NCBI RefSeq assembly: GCF_000744225.1
Contig: NZ_JQLN01000005.1
Location: 186,001 to 250,000, forward strand
Length of the DNA: 64,000 bases
Direction of reading: 5' to 3'
From: Kitasatospora mediocidica KCTC 9733
Lineage (GTDB): Bacteria; Actinomycetota; Actinomycetes; Streptomycetales; Streptomycetaceae
Positions 54,181 to 64,000 of the stretch are shown here, in pieces. The notes beneath the pieces are model-generated. The model had not been told where the DNA came from, made no database searches, and worked only from the letters and a program-made list of their open reading frames with translations. Position numbers and translations under genes: made by a program. Numbering within the stretch: the first letter of the stretch is position 1; each line of letters begins with the position of its first letter.

Positions 54181-54214
54181 GGCCGGGCGCCCCGCGAGTG
54201 CGGGGCGCCCGGCC
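54181..54214 (-). terminator. ilvE terminator
   Basis: GGCCGGGCGCCCCGC (54181-54195) pairs perfectly with GCGGGGCGCCCGGCC (54200-54214) over a GAGT loop, ten bases after the ilvE stop codon. Confidence 0.85.
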
Positions 54215-54224
54215 GGCGTACGGG

Positions 54225-55337
<1,113 letters not shown>

Positions 55338-55341
55338 GTCT

Positions 55342-55437
55342 TCAGTCCTTCACCGTGGGGTTGGTCAGGGCCATGACCGCCATCCGGCTTCCGGTGACTG
55401 AACGCACGACGGCACGGCCCACTGTTGATAGTCGCAT
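55342..55437 (-). CDS. Short ORF immediately upstream of ilvE
   Basis: A 31-codon ORF from ATG at 55437 that reads MRLSTVGRAVVRSVTGSR and ends TNPTVKD-TGA four bases before the ilvE ATG. Val codons are frequent (six in 31). It could be a leader peptide coupled to ilvE translation, or chance. No strong ribosome-binding site is visible and its 5' end lies inside the leuB terminator hairpin, so it may also be non-coding. Confidence 0.35.
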   Translation of the reverse strand: MRLSTVGRAVVRSVTGSRMAVMALTNPTVKD

Positions 55438-55453
55438 CTCAAGGGCCGTGCCG
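55410..55453 (-). terminator. Hairpin between leuB and ilvE
   Basis: CGGCACGGCCC (55410-55420) pairs perfectly with GGGCCGTGCCG (55443-55453), loop of 22 bases. It lies 25 bases after the leuB stop codon. Confidence 0.75.
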
Positions 55454-55478
55454 AACAGCTGTAGGAGCTCCGGCCCTC

Positions 55479-56516
55479 TCAGCCGGCTACTCGGGCGACG
55501 AGCGCGTCGCCGATCTGCGAGGTCGTACGGGTGCCGCTGCGCTCGGCGAGGTCGGCGGTGACCGCCGCCTCGACCACGGCGGCCTCGGCGGTGAAACCGA
55601 GGTGGTCGAGCAGCATGGCGACCGACAGCACGGTGGCCGTCGGGTCGGCCTTGCCCTGGCCCGCGATGTCGGGGGCCGAGCCGTGCACCGGCTCGAACAT
55701 CGACGGGAACGCGCCCGAGGGGTTGATGTTGCCGCTCGCGGCCAGGCCGATGCCACCGGTCACGGCGGCCGCCAGGTCGGTGAGGATGTCGCCGAACAGG
55801 TTGTCGGTGACGATCACGTCGAACCGCTCGGGCTGCGTGACGAAGAAGATCGTCGCCGCGTCCACGTGCAGGTAGTCGGTGGTGACCTCGGGGAACTCCT
55901 GGCCGACCTGCTGGAAGATCCGGGTCCACAGGTGACCGGCGTGCACCAGCACGTTGTTCTTGTGGACCAGGGTGAGCTTCTTGCGCGGACGAGCGGCGGC
56001 GCGACGGTAGGCGTCGCGGACCACGCGCTCGATGCCGTAGGCCGTGTTGAGACTGACCTCGGTGGCCACCTCCTGCTCGGTCCCGGTGCGCAGCGAGCCG
56101 CCGTTGCCGACGTACGGGCCCTCGGTGCCCTCGCGGACCACCACGAAGTCGATGGCCGGGTCGCCGGCCAGCGGGGACGCCACACCGGGGAAGAGCTTGC
56201 CCGGGCGCAGGTTGATGTGGTGGTCGAACGCGAAGCGCAGCTTCAGCAGCAGCCCGCGCTCCAGCACCCCGGAGGGGACCGACGGATCGCCGATCGCCCC
56301 GAGCAGGATTGCGTCCTGGGTCTTCAGCTCGGCCAGCACGCTGTCCGGCAGCGTCTCGCCGGTCGCGTGGTAGCGCCGGGCGCCGAGGTCGTACTCGGTC
56401 GTCTCGACCTTGACATCGGCGGGAAGCGCGGCGGTCAGGACCTTGAGGCCCTCGGCCACCACTTCCTGGCCGATACCGTCACCGGGGATCACTGCGAGAC
56501 GAAGGCTGCGAGACAT
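55479..56516 (-). CDS. leuB: 3-isopropylmalate dehydrogenase
   Basis: This 345-residue NAD-dependent enzyme of leucine synthesis oxidises and decarboxylates 3-isopropylmalate. It starts [20 protein letters not shown] and has [19 protein letters not shown] and [28 protein letters not shown] carries the catalytic Lys, [35 protein letters not shown] the Asp residues for metal, and [20 protein letters not shown] the NAD site. Length is at the shorter end, as in actinomycetes. ATG at 56516 is chosen. leuB, ilvE and nearby serA form a branched-chain and serine gene region. Confidence 0.97.
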   Translation of the reverse strand: MSRSLRLAVIPGDGIGQEVVAEGLKVLTAALPADVKVETTEYDLGARRYHATGETLPDSVLAELKTQDAILLGAIGDPSVPSGVLERGLLLKLRFAFDHHINLRPGKLFPGVASPLAGDPAIDFVVVREGTEGPYVGNGGSLRTGTEQEVATEVSLNTAYGIERVVRDAYRRAAARPRKKLTLVHKNNVLVHAGHLWTRIFQQVGQEFPEVTTDYLHVDAATIFFVTQPERFDVIVTDNLFGDILTDLAAAVTGGIGLAASGNINPSGAFPSMFEPVHGSAPDIAGQGKADPTATVLSVAMLLDHLGFTAEAAVVEAAVTADLAERSGTRTTSQIGDALVARVAG

Positions 56517-56742
56517 GGCCGGAACCCTACTCCCCGTCCCAGCTACTGACACCTCGTGTCCATGATGCGGACGGGTGACGGTGGATCAGCTGAGGCTCAG
56601 GGGGAGATTCACCGGGAACGGGTGGTTCACCTTCACCCCGTCGTGGTGAATGCCTGCCTTCCAGCAGCTTCCGGCTCACATCACCTGAACGGGTGTAGTC
56701 GCTGCTCGGGCCCTGACGGGCAGGGGCGGCAGGATGGGCGGC

Positions 56743-59141
56743 ATGCGGGAATCTCGGGCTGCCGTCGGGGCCGGTGGGCTGGCGGTGGGGGCCTACGGGC
56801 TGGGGCTCGCGGTGCGGGGGCGGCGCCGGTGGGCGAGCGGGTGGTGCCGCTGCACGCGCACCTGTGGGATCTGGTGCACGGGCAGACGTCGGGGGATCTG
56901 CTGTTCAACTGGGGCAGCGGGTACGGGGTCCCGTTCCTGCCGGATCTGTTCGGGTCGCTGCTGAACCCGTTCTCCTGGCTGGTGGTGCTCTTCCCGCGCG
57001 GCTGGGTCGGCCCGGCGGTCCTCCTCGCCACCCTGCTGAGCATCGGCCTGGCCACCGCGCTGATGACGGTCTTCCTGGGACGGCTGCACGACGGATCGCC
57101 GTGGCTGCGCGGGCTGCTCGCGGTCGGGTACGGGCTGTGCGGCTGGGTGCCGGCCGACGCGGCGGGCACGCCGGCCCGGATGTGGGGGCTGGTCTCGCTG
57201 CCGCTGCTCTGCCTGGCTTTCGACCTGGCGCTGCGCCGGGAGCGCTGGGTGCTGGGCGCACTCGCCGTCGCGGCGGCCTGGGCGGCCGACTTCTCCACGG
57301 CCGCGACGGCGACCCTGGGCGCCGCGCTGGTGCTGCTGCTCCGACTCGCCCTGGCGGCAGGCCGCCCGTTCGGCGAGCGGTTGCGCGCGCTGGGCCGGGC
57401 GGCGGCCATGACGGTGGTGGGGGTGGGGCTGACCGCGCCGGTGCTCACGGTCGGCTTCCGGTCCGGCGCGGACGCGCAGCCGGTGACGGTCTATCGGCCG
57501 GGCACGCCGGGGCTCGCCGACTACCTGGCCGGGACGCTGCCGGGCCAGCTGTCCGAGCGGGGGCTGCCGAACGTCTTCATCGGCGTGCTGGGCCTGCTGC
57601 TGGTGGCGGCGCTGCCGTTCCACCGCGCGGTGCCGTGGCGCGAGCGGGCCGGCTGGTGGGTGCTGCTGGTGCTCGCCGCGTCCGCCTTCGTCTGGCGGCC
57701 GACGTTCCTGACCTGGCACGTGGCGACCGCGCCCGAGGGCAACCCGTACCGCGCGACCTTCGTGCTCAGCGGGTTGCTGACGATGGCGGCCTGGAGCTGC
57801 CTGGCCCGTCGGCCCGACCTGTTCGCGCTGGCCGGCGGGGTGGCGGGAGTGGCCGTGGTGGCGGTGCTGGCGGCTCAGGGGCGTGGCCCGGTGCGGCCGG
57901 TCAGCTGGGTGCTGCTGGGGGTCGGGGTGCCGCTGGCCGTGGCCGCCCTGCTCCTGGAACTGCCGCGCCGGCGGCGGGAGGCGACGGCGGCGCTGGCCTT
58001 CCTGGTACTCGCCGGGTCGAGCTGGACGACGGCGGCGGTCACGGTGCCGCGCGGGCAGGTGTCCGACGGCGCGGGCGTCCGGGCCGCCCGCGCCGCGGTC
58101 CGGGGCGCGGACCGCTGGCCGGCCGGCCGTACCGATCCGGGGCCGCAGCGCTTCACCACCAACGACCCGCTGCTGATCGGCGGGGAGGGCGGCGCGTACG
58201 ACAGCGGCTATCTGCCGGCGGTCACCGCGCAGACCCTGCACGCCCTGGGCGCCGGATGGTCGCAGCAGGGGCGGCAGACCCAGAGCATGGCGGACCCGGT
58301 CGGGCAGGCGCTCCTCGCGGTCAGCGGCGTGCTGGACCCGCAGCTCACCGTCCGTCGCCTCGCGGCCCCACCGCTGGTCACCGTGCACGCGCCGACCGTG
58401 CTGGACACCTCCTCGGTCTGGTCCCGCCGGCAAGCGCTGCTCGGCGCCACGGTCTACCGGATTCCGGTGCCGGAGCCGTTCGGGTCGCCGGCACCGGCCG
58501 ACCACGGCAGCAGCGGCTGGTCGGTGCCGCCGAGCCCGCCGGACGGCGGCCCGCCGGGCTTCACCGTGAGCTGCGCGCCGGGCAGCACCGCGTACTTCTA
58601 CGGCCCGTGGTTCGCCGGAACGGTGACCGGCCCGGGCGGCGGCTTCACCTCCACCGGGCGGCAGAACGCGACGGCGATGCCGGTCCGCCCGCTGGGCACC
58701 GTCCCGGCCGACGGGCTGGTCCGGCTGGAGCTGCGCGCCACCGCCGCGAGCCAGGTCCCGGCGCTGCCGGTGGCCTGCCTGGACGAGGCCGCGCTCACCG
58801 CCGCCGTGCAGCGGCTGACGGCTACCGGCGCGGTCGCGGTGAGCGCCGGCGGCCACACGATCAGCGCGCGGCTGCCCGGCGGGAGCGCCGCAACGGCGGT
58901 GTTCGCGCTGCCGGTGGTCCCCGGCTGGCGGTGTGCGGTGGACGGCGGGCCCGAACGGGCGCCGCAGTCGGCCGAGGGACTGCTTGCGGTGCCGCTGGGC
59001 GCGGGGGCCTCGCGGGTGGCGTGCGACTACCGCCAGCCCGGCCTGATGGCCGGGCTGGCGGTGACCGCGGCGGCCCTCGCGGTGCTGCTGACGGTCCTGG
59101 CCGGGAGCCGCTACCAGCGGCGCCGGCTCAGTCGAGGTTGA
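56743..59141 (+). CDS. Large YfhO-like membrane protein, probable N-terminal frameshift
   Basis: About 800 residues. It has roughly ten membrane helices in the first half, then an extracytoplasmic C-terminal region and a final helix (AGLAVTAAALAVLLTVLAGSRYQ). The sequence after the first helix reads VPLHAHLWDLVHGQTSGDLLFNWGSGYGVPFLPDLF, typical of the YfhO/glycosyltransferase-related membrane family. The N-terminal helix (MRESRAAVGAGGLAVGAYGLGLAVRG, here broken into parts) is in a different frame from the rest. The shift falls in a run of five G at 56815-56819, and one extra G would restore a continuous frame. Either the sequence has an error, the gene is mutated, or translation starts later without the first helix. 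It ends 14 bases into the convergent protease gene. Confidence 0.7.
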
Positions 59142-62100
59142 GCAGCTGCAGGCGCCGGCCGTCGGGGTTCAGGTGGTGCACCAGCAGCAGCCGGACCGGG
59201 CCCGGCTGCGCCCGGCGGACCTCCAGGACGGCGCCCGGCAGCTCGGGCGCGACGACGGCGGCCGGACCGGAGGCACCGGCGCGGACGTCCACTGCGGGGT
59301 GCAGGGCGTCGATCTCCAGGGTCGGCCGGGTGCCGTCGAAGCCGATCGAGGAGAGCGCGCCGGCGGGGTCGGAGGGGCCGTCCTGGTAGCCCGTCCAGAG
59401 CGCGTAGCGGATCCGCGCGGCGTCCGGCCGCAGGCCGGGGAGCTTGGCCAGCCGCACCGGCAGCACCACGGTGTCGCTGTCCAGCAGGTCGGTGTCGGTC
59501 TCCCCCCACCGGGCGTTCAGCGGCTGGACGTCCAGCTCGCGGCCGGTCCGGGCGTCCACCGTGCGGGCCACCAGCACATCGCTGCCGGGCAGCCGGTCCG
59601 CCGAGACCAACGCGTCCGCCACGCCGTCGCCGTCGGTGTCCAGCGAGGCCCGCACCGAGGTGAGCGCGACCGGGCCGCCGGCCGGGGCCCAGCTGGTGGC
59701 GGCCAGGTAGAGGGTGCCCTCCCCGGCGGTGGCGGTGGGGGCGTCGGTGGCGGCGCCCACCGCCCGCAGGTTCGCGGCCCGCTCGCCGGGCCGGTCCACA
59801 CAGGTCGCGTCGTGGCCGGGGACCGGGCAGTCCGGCCAGCGGGCGCCCTCGCCGCCCAGTTGGAAGGCGCTGACCAGCGAGGCGGCGCCGCCCGCCGTGA
59901 CGGCGCCGGTGCCGTTCAGGGTCAGCAGGGTCGAGGCCGGGGCGCCGGCGCGCGGCACCGCCTGACCGACGGCGGCGGTGAGGTCGGAAGCGGCGCGCGG
60001 GGCGGCGAAGAGCGGCACCCGTAGCACCGGCGCGGCCGGGTCGGCCGTCCCGGCCGGGGTGAGCACCAGGCGTCCGGAGAGCTCGCCGCGGTAGGAGCGG
60101 GCCCGGCCGGCCTGGACGAGCGCGAGGGTGGGGTCGGGCGCGCGGCCCAGCAGGCCGGGCACGCTCAGGGTGACCCGCACCCGGGTGCTCTCCCCCGCCG
60201 GGACGGTCAGCCGGCTCGGCGAGAGCTCGAAGCGGGCGCCCGGCAGGTCGGTGGCTGCCTGGTAGCCGGTGGTGTAGTCGAGCGGCGCGGCCGAGAGGTT
60301 GTGCACCTCGACCTCCCGGGTGAGCACGAGCGGCCCGGTCACCGGGACGGGACCGAAGGAGAGCCCGACCGCGCCCGGCCGCTCGCCGACCGCGTACGCG
60401 ACGGCCGGGGTGGTGGCCGCGAGGTCGGCCCTGACCCGGCCGGCGCCGGCCCGCTCCGGCCCGTACACCGGTCCGCTGCGGCCGTCCTTGGCCCAGGTGT
60501 CGCCGGCGGTGTCCATCAGCGCCGACTTCACCTGCTCGACCGTCCACTGCGGGTGCGCGGAGCGGACCAGCGCGGCGATCCCGCTGATGTGCGGGGCCGC
60601 CATCGACGTGCCGTCGTCCCGGGCGCCCTGGTTGCCGCTGCCGGCCTTGGCCGACCAGATGGTCTCGCCGGGTGCCGCCAGATCGGGCTTGACCAGGCCG
60701 GCCACGCCGATCCCGCGCGAGCTGAAGTCGGCCAGGGTGTCCACCCGGGCCGGCTGGTCCTGGGCGACCGAGCCGTGCAACGGATTGCCCGGGGTGGCCA
60801 GTTCGAGCCGGCCGGTGCCGCTCAGCGCGACCTGCCGCAGCCGGTCGCCGTCCGCCGGAGCGACGATCGCGGCCGGGATCCGGGCGTTGCCGGTGACCTC
60901 GCCGAGGTGGTCGCCGTCGGCGGCGAAGATCGCGCCGACCGCTCCGGCGTCGGCTGCGTGGTCGGCGCGGGCGGGCGAGCCGCAGGCCCGGTCGGCGTCT
61001 GCGGTGCGCCAGGAGAGCAGCGCGATCCGGCCGCGCAGCCGGGCGGCGTCGGCCGTGCTGAACGGCGCGCAGCCGTCCGTCTGGTCGACCGGCAGGGCCG
61101 GCGGCGCGGCCACCTCGTGGTCGGCCCAGCCGCGGTAGCCGGCGCTCCAGTGCGCGGGCAGCAGGCCGGCCAGTGCGGGCGGGGAGAGCACCCGCAGGCC
61201 GTCCGCGTCGCCGTGGCCGCCGACCGAGGCGGCCACCGTCAGGGCCCGGGCGGCCACGCCGGGGCTGCCGCCCACGCCGTAGACGTCGCCGTCGTTGCCG
61301 GCCGAGGCGACCACCAGGGTGCCGGCCTCGGCCAGCTTGTCGACGGCCAGCGCGTCGGCGTCCTCGGGGTCGCCGAAGCGGCTGCCGAGCGAGAGGTTGA
61401 CCACGTCCAGGCGGTCCGAGAGGTCGCCGTCCTGGTCGGGGTCGGCGGCCAGGTCCAGGGCGTGCGCGAGCTGGTCGGTGGAGCCGTGGCAGCCGAAGAT
61501 CCGCAGGGCGTAGAGCTTGGCGCCGGGCGCGGCGCCGGGGCCGATCCGAAAGCCCGCCGGGTCGAGTCCGCTGCGGTAGGGGCCGCCGTAGGTCCGGCCG
61601 TCGGAGCCGACGCCGTAGCCGGCGGCGGTGCCCGCGACATGGGTGCCGTGGCCCTCGGTGGCGCAGTCCAGCGGGTTGGGATCCGGGTGCGGGACGGGCT
61701 GGAAGTCCGGGGCGGAGGGGTCGGGGTTGTAGTCGTCGCCGACCAGGTCCTGACCGCCCGTCACCTTGGCGTTCGGGAAGAGGCCCGGGGGCGCGGGCTT
61801 GGAGCCGTCCACGGCCCGGAACGCCTCGGGGGTGCCGGGGCCGCCGAAGTCGGCGTGGGTGTAGTCGATACCGCTGTCGATGATCCCGATGGTCATGCCC
61901 TGGCCGGTGTCGCCGGGCACCCCGTCCGTGCCGGACCAGACCGCGGGGGCGCCAGTGAGCGGGACGGAGTGCGCGTTCGAGCGGTCCTTGCGCGCGATCG
62001 GGTGGACGACGCGCACGCCCGGCAGCGCGCGCAGGGCGGGGAGCCGGTCGGCGGGGGCGTCGACGGCGAGGCCGGTGAACAGGGTCCGGGTGCGGTAGAG

Positions 62101-62433
62101 GATCCGGGTGCCCGCGCCGAGGGCGTGTTCCACCCGGTCCAGCGCCTGGTCGGCCAGCGCGCGCTGGTCGTGGCCGGCCCGCGCGGCGGCCCGGTGCACC
62201 TCCGGCGCGGAGCGCAGTTCACGCCGGGCCCGGTCGGTGGCGCGCTGCCAGGCGGGGGCGGCGGCCTCGGTGTCGAGCTCCAGCAGCACGCTGGCGCGCC
62301 CGCCGGATCCGACGGGCGGTGGAGCGGTGCCCGGTGGGGCGGCGACGGACGGGCCGCCCGCAGGCAGGGCGGTCAGCAGGGCGAGGGCGAGGCCGAGCGG
62401 AACGGTCAGTCGGCGAGGCGGTCGGGTGCGCAC
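59128..62433 (-). CDS. Secreted subtilisin-family (S8) serine protease
   Basis: A 1101-residue exported protease. The signal peptide is PLGLALALLTALPAGGPSVAA. An inhibitor-like pro-region (about 40-150) is followed by the catalytic domain with Asp in IGIIDSGIDYTHADF, His in GHGTHVAGTAAG and Ser in GTSMAAPHISGIAALV. Between His and Ser there is an inserted PA-type domain (AGAVGAIFAADGDHLGEVTG). After the protease domain come about 400 residues of beta-rich domains. GTG at 62433 has GGGGGAG upstream; the frame continues further without support. Nothing suggests loss of activity. Confidence 0.94.
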   Translation of the reverse strand: MRTRPPRRLTVPLGLALALLTALPAGGPSVAAPPGTAPPPVGSGGRASVLLELDTEAAAPAWQRATDRARRELRSAPEVHRAAARAGHDQRALADQALDRVEHALGAGTRILYRTRTLFTGLAVDAPADRLPALRALPGVRVVHPIARKDRSNAHSVPLTGAPAVWSGTDGVPGDTGQGMTIGIIDSGIDYTHADFGGPGTPEAFRAVDGSKPAPPGLFPNAKVTGGQDLVGDDYNPDPSAPDFQPVPHPDPNPLDCATEGHGTHVAGTAAGYGVGSDGRTYGGPYRSGLDPAGFRIGPGAAPGAKLYALRIFGCHGSTDQLAHALDLAADPDQDGDLSDRLDVVNLSLGSRFGDPEDADALAVDKLAEAGTLVVASAGNDGDVYGVGGSPGVAARALTVAASVGGHGDADGLRVLSPPALAGLLPAHWSAGYRGWADHEVAAPPALPVDQTDGCAPFSTADAARLRGRIALLSWRTADADRACGSPARADHAADAGAVGAIFAADGDHLGEVTGNARIPAAIVAPADGDRLRQVALSGTGRLELATPGNPLHGSVAQDQPARVDTLADFSSRGIGVAGLVKPDLAAPGETIWSAKAGSGNQGARDDGTSMAAPHISGIAALVRSAHPQWTVEQVKSALMDTAGDTWAKDGRSGPVYGPERAGAGRVRADLAATTPAVAYAVGERPGAVGLSFGPVPVTGPLVLTREVEVHNLSAAPLDYTTGYQAATDLPGARFELSPSRLTVPAGESTRVRVTLSVPGLLGRAPDPTLALVQAGRARSYRGELSGRLVLTPAGTADPAAPVLRVPLFAAPRAASDLTAAVGQAVPRAGAPASTLLTLNGTGAVTAGGAASLVSAFQLGGEGARWPDCPVPGHDATCVDRPGERAANLRAVGAATDAPTATAGEGTLYLAATSWAPAGGPVALTSVRASLDTDGDGVADALVSADRLPGSDVLVARTVDARTGRELDVQPLNARWGETDTDLLDSDTVVLPVRLAKLPGLRPDAARIRYALWTGYQDGPSDPAGALSSIGFDGTRPTLEIDALHPAVDVRAGASGPAAVVAPELPGAVLEVRRAQPGPVRLLLVHHLNPDGRRLQLLNLD

Positions 62434-62665
62434 AGCTCGTCTCCCCCGGAGGGGCGGACTGATCCGCGGGCGCCCTAGGTGTCTTGACCCGCGGCCTCGC
62501 AACCGGTCCGCACGCTGCGGACGGCGATCACCCTTCCGGCGGGCATCAAATTACGATCATCGCGTCGGCGAATGCCAGCAACTTCACCCGGCCGGCGGCC
62601 TGTTGCACCCGACCGGGTGACAGGCCGTCAGGCCGAACGGCGTACAGGCCCCAGACGTACAGGCC
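62434..62665. other. Region upstream of the protease gene with short repeats
   Basis: About 230 bases with no gene. CGTACAGGCC occurs at 62641-62650 and 62656-62665, and ACAGGCC also at 62620-62626. The stretch 62545-62575 is AT-richer and may carry the protease promoter. Confidence 0.5.
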
Positions 62666-62830
62666 CTAGAGGTGACCGGTGCTGCCGCCGTTGTCGCGGC
62701 GGTCGAGGGCGCGCTGGAGGGCGGCCGCGGCGGAGGGGTTGGGCTCGCTGGGGCGGCGGCGACGACGGGTGGGCTGCGCGGCAGCGGGGGTGCGGTCGCG
62801 GCGGGCGAGCAGGTCTGCGGTGGGGGGCAT
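62666..62830 (-). CDS. Small basic protein
   Basis: A 54-residue protein, MPPTADLLARRDRTPAAAQP then RRRRRPSEPNPSAAAALQRAL, ending DNGGSTGHL. It is strongly basic in the middle with a short helix after it. I do not know the family. ATG at 62830 has AGGAG six bases upstream, the best-placed start here. It is in the same direction as the protease but separated from it, with its own possible promoter. It could be a nucleic-acid-binding or regulatory peptide; no evidence beyond charge. Confidence 0.6.
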   Translation of the reverse strand: MPPTADLLARRDRTPAAAQPTRRRRRPSEPNPSAAAALQRALDRRDNGGSTGHL

Positions 62831-63069
62831 ACCGAACTCCTGGGTTCGTGGGCACGCGGCGGTGCCGAGGAAAGGGAGGAGGGGATACGCCTGGCGGGGG
62901 TCGCCCGCCACAGTGCGTACGGCGCGCACGGGCCGTGCACTCCGGGCGGCTGGTGGGGCCGGGAGCGACAGGCTGACCGTGTGGCAGTTTCACGGTACGC
63001 CCGTGGTCAGCGGCTGTCTGCACAACTACTCGGATTTCCTACTATCTGAGACGGCGGCGACCGAAAACG

Positions 63070-63106
63070 CCGCAGGCCCGGACCGTCGGACGGTCCGGGC
63101 CTGCGG
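63070..63106 (-). terminator. Terminator after the LURP-one gene
   Basis: Two perfect 18-base arms (63070-63087 and 63089-63106) around a single central base. On the minus strand the hairpin is followed by CGTTTTCGG. Confidence 0.88.
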
Positions 63107-63121
63107 TGCCGGCGGGGGTGG

Positions 63122-63748
63122 TCAGTCGTCGATGACCATGTCCTCGACGCAGGCCGAGATGGTCAGCAGCAGCGCGTCGTCCTGGCCGGGCACGATGGTC
63201 ACGCCGTAGTGCTCGCTCAGCAGCGACCACTTGCGGGAGATGTGCGCGACCTCCTGCTGCCCGTAGGTGATGGCGTACTGGTGGTCGGTGATGTTGCCGG
63301 CCACGTGCAGCTCGGCGCCGTTCTCGAAGGTGACGGTGAACTTGTACACCAGCGGCGAGAAGAGGGCCTTGTGCACGGTGGCGATCCGCTGGTCGCCCCG
63401 GTTGATGTAGCGGATGTCCCGGAGCGTCATGATCTTCTCGGAGACCCGGTACAGCTCGTTGCCCTGGGCGTCCTGGAGGGCGAGCGCGCCGCTGAAGCTG
63501 AAGAGCTTGTCGTCGACCTGGAAGACCTTCTGGCCCTGGCTGTTCTTGATCCAGAAGTCGTGCGTGGGCGAGAAGAACTTCTCGTCGATCTCGTAGGTCA
63601 CGCCGTTCTGCACCGGCTCGTGGCCCTCCAGCAGACGCTGGGACAGGCCTTGCAGGAAGTCGTCGTGCCCCGCGCCGTGGCCCTGCTGCTGCTCTGAACC
63701 GAGGAGCTGCTGGGCGATGCCGAGCAGGCCGCCGAATCCGTCACTCAT
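63122..63748 (-). CDS. LURP-one-related (DUF567) protein
   Basis: A 208-residue cytoplasmic protein of the LURP-one-related family, a twelve-strand beta barrel related to Tubby-like folds and of unknown bacterial function. The N-terminal 40 residues are Gln/Gly-rich (LGSEQQQGHGAGHDDF). The barrel then begins YEIDEKFFSPTHDFWIKNSQGQKVFQVDDKLFSFSGALALQDAQGNELYR. It continues with RINRGDQRIATVHKALFSPLVYKFTV-type strands and ends ISACVEDMVIDD. ATG at 63748. A strong terminator follows, and a separate one lies upstream after serA, so it is monocistronic. Confidence 0.88.
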   Translation of the reverse strand: MSDGFGGLLGIAQQLLGSEQQQGHGAGHDDFLQGLSQRLLEGHEPVQNGVTYEIDEKFFSPTHDFWIKNSQGQKVFQVDDKLFSFSGALALQDAQGNELYRVSEKIMTLRDIRYINRGDQRIATVHKALFSPLVYKFTVTFENGAELHVAGNITDHQYAITYGQQEVAHISRKWSLLSEHYGVTIVPGQDDALLLTISACVEDMVIDD

Positions 63749-63813
63749 GATGCTTCCCTAGCTTGGAACGTTGTGGCGGGGATGATCCTAGGGAAGCCGC
63801 CCGAGACGCCGAC

Positions 63814-63863
63814 AGCCCTCTTCGCTCTCTGTTGCACAATCAGCACAACAGGCGAAGAGGGCT
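63814..63863 (-). terminator. serA terminator
   Basis: AGCCCTCTTCGC (63814-63825) pairs with GCGAAGAGGGCT (63852-63863), with an inner CTGTTG/CAACAG pairing. It lies 22 bases after the serA stop codon. Confidence 0.8.
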
Positions 63864-63885
63864 GCTGACAGGGTGTCGGCAAGCG

Positions 63886-64000
63886 TCAGCCGAGGTCGAC
63901 TCCGCGGGCGAACTTGGCCCCGATCTCGGCGGCGATCTCGGCCAGCACCTCCTGGGAGATCTCGCTGTCCACGGTGATCGAGGCCAGCGCGTCCTTGCTC
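63886..64000 (-). CDS. serA: Phosphoglycerate dehydrogenase, C-terminal part (truncated by window edge)
   Basis: The last 37 codons of a leftward gene whose start lies beyond the window. The product ends KDALASITVDSEISQEVLAEI then AAEIGAKFARGVDLG. This has the pattern of the C-terminal ACT domain of D-3-phosphoglycerate dehydrogenase, the serine-sensing first enzyme of serine synthesis. Position next to leuB, as in Streptomyces, supports it. Only a short piece is visible, so the call leans on context. Confidence 0.65.
   Translation of the reverse strand, partial: SKDALASITVDSEISQEVLAEIAAEIGAKFARGVDLG

Noticed and set aside
56734..59389. Overlapping long plus-strand frames opposite the protease gene and in the membrane-protein region
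   Set aside because: Apart from the first helix of the membrane protein, these are Arg/Gly/Ala-rich shadows of the real genes.

Overview
The window is about 72% G+C, its coding sequences have the strong third-position GC of actinomycetes, and GTG and TTG starts are common. Gene content and order (ftsY-smc, acylphosphatase, mutM-rnc-rpmF, coaD-rsmD-recG, rpmB, thiD, thiL, ddl-gpsA, hupS, leuCD/ndgR, tRNA-Gln/Glu with gltX, two cvn operons, cimA, ilvE, leuB, serA) match the conserved core of a Streptomyces-type chromosome. I place the organism in Streptomyces or a close relative such as Kitasatospora. This is core chromosome, not a plasmid, phage or genomic island. I saw no IS element, prophage, CRISPR array or rRNA operon.

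Layout. 0-7.4 kb: a primase-like ORF, ftsY, smc, a small coiled-coil protein and acylphosphatase. 7.4-13.6 kb: a more accessory block with a secreted CAP protein, an HxlR regulator, a membrane protein with a Gly-Asp-Phe tail, a DUF6542-like membrane protein overlapping an LCP-family cell-wall enzyme, and a multi-pass membrane protein. 13.6-23.4 kb: a leftward housekeeping run for DNA repair, RNA processing, ribosome assembly and CoA synthesis (mutM, rnc, rpmF, DUF177, a coiled-coil protein, coaD, rsmD, recG, a DAK-domain protein). 23.4-32.5 kb: rpmB, thiamine genes thiD and thiL with pfkA between them, a stand-alone Lrp ligand-binding domain, ddl, gpsA, an acyltransferase, cofC, a small basic protein and hupS. 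32.6-39.3 kb: leuD-leuC divergent from ndgR, then a five-gene tRNA cluster (Gln-Glu-Glu-Glu-Gln) downstream of gltX and a fumarylacetoacetase-family gene.

39.3-51.5 kb holds a small repeat-containing ORF and two tandem conservon operons. Each conservon encodes a membrane sensor kinase-like protein (CvnA), a roadblock protein (CvnB), a DUF742 protein (CvnC) and a small GTPase (CvnD). The two cvnD genes and their flanks are identical over 641 bp, which points to recent gene conversion. 51.5-56.5 kb holds branched-chain amino-acid genes (cimA, ilvE, leuB) with a Uma2-type gene between cimA and ilvE. 56.5-64 kb holds a large membrane protein with a probable frameshift, a secreted subtilase, a small basic protein, a LURP-one protein and the 3' end of serA.

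The genes form two linked themes. One is branched-chain amino-acid synthesis: leuCD under NdgR, with cimA, ilvE, leuB and adjacent serA. The best regulatory candidate here is a leader peptide with two consecutive rare Ile ATT codons followed by a terminator upstream of cimA. The other is G-protein-like signalling at the membrane by the two conservons. All calls come from reading the sequence; no database search was run.
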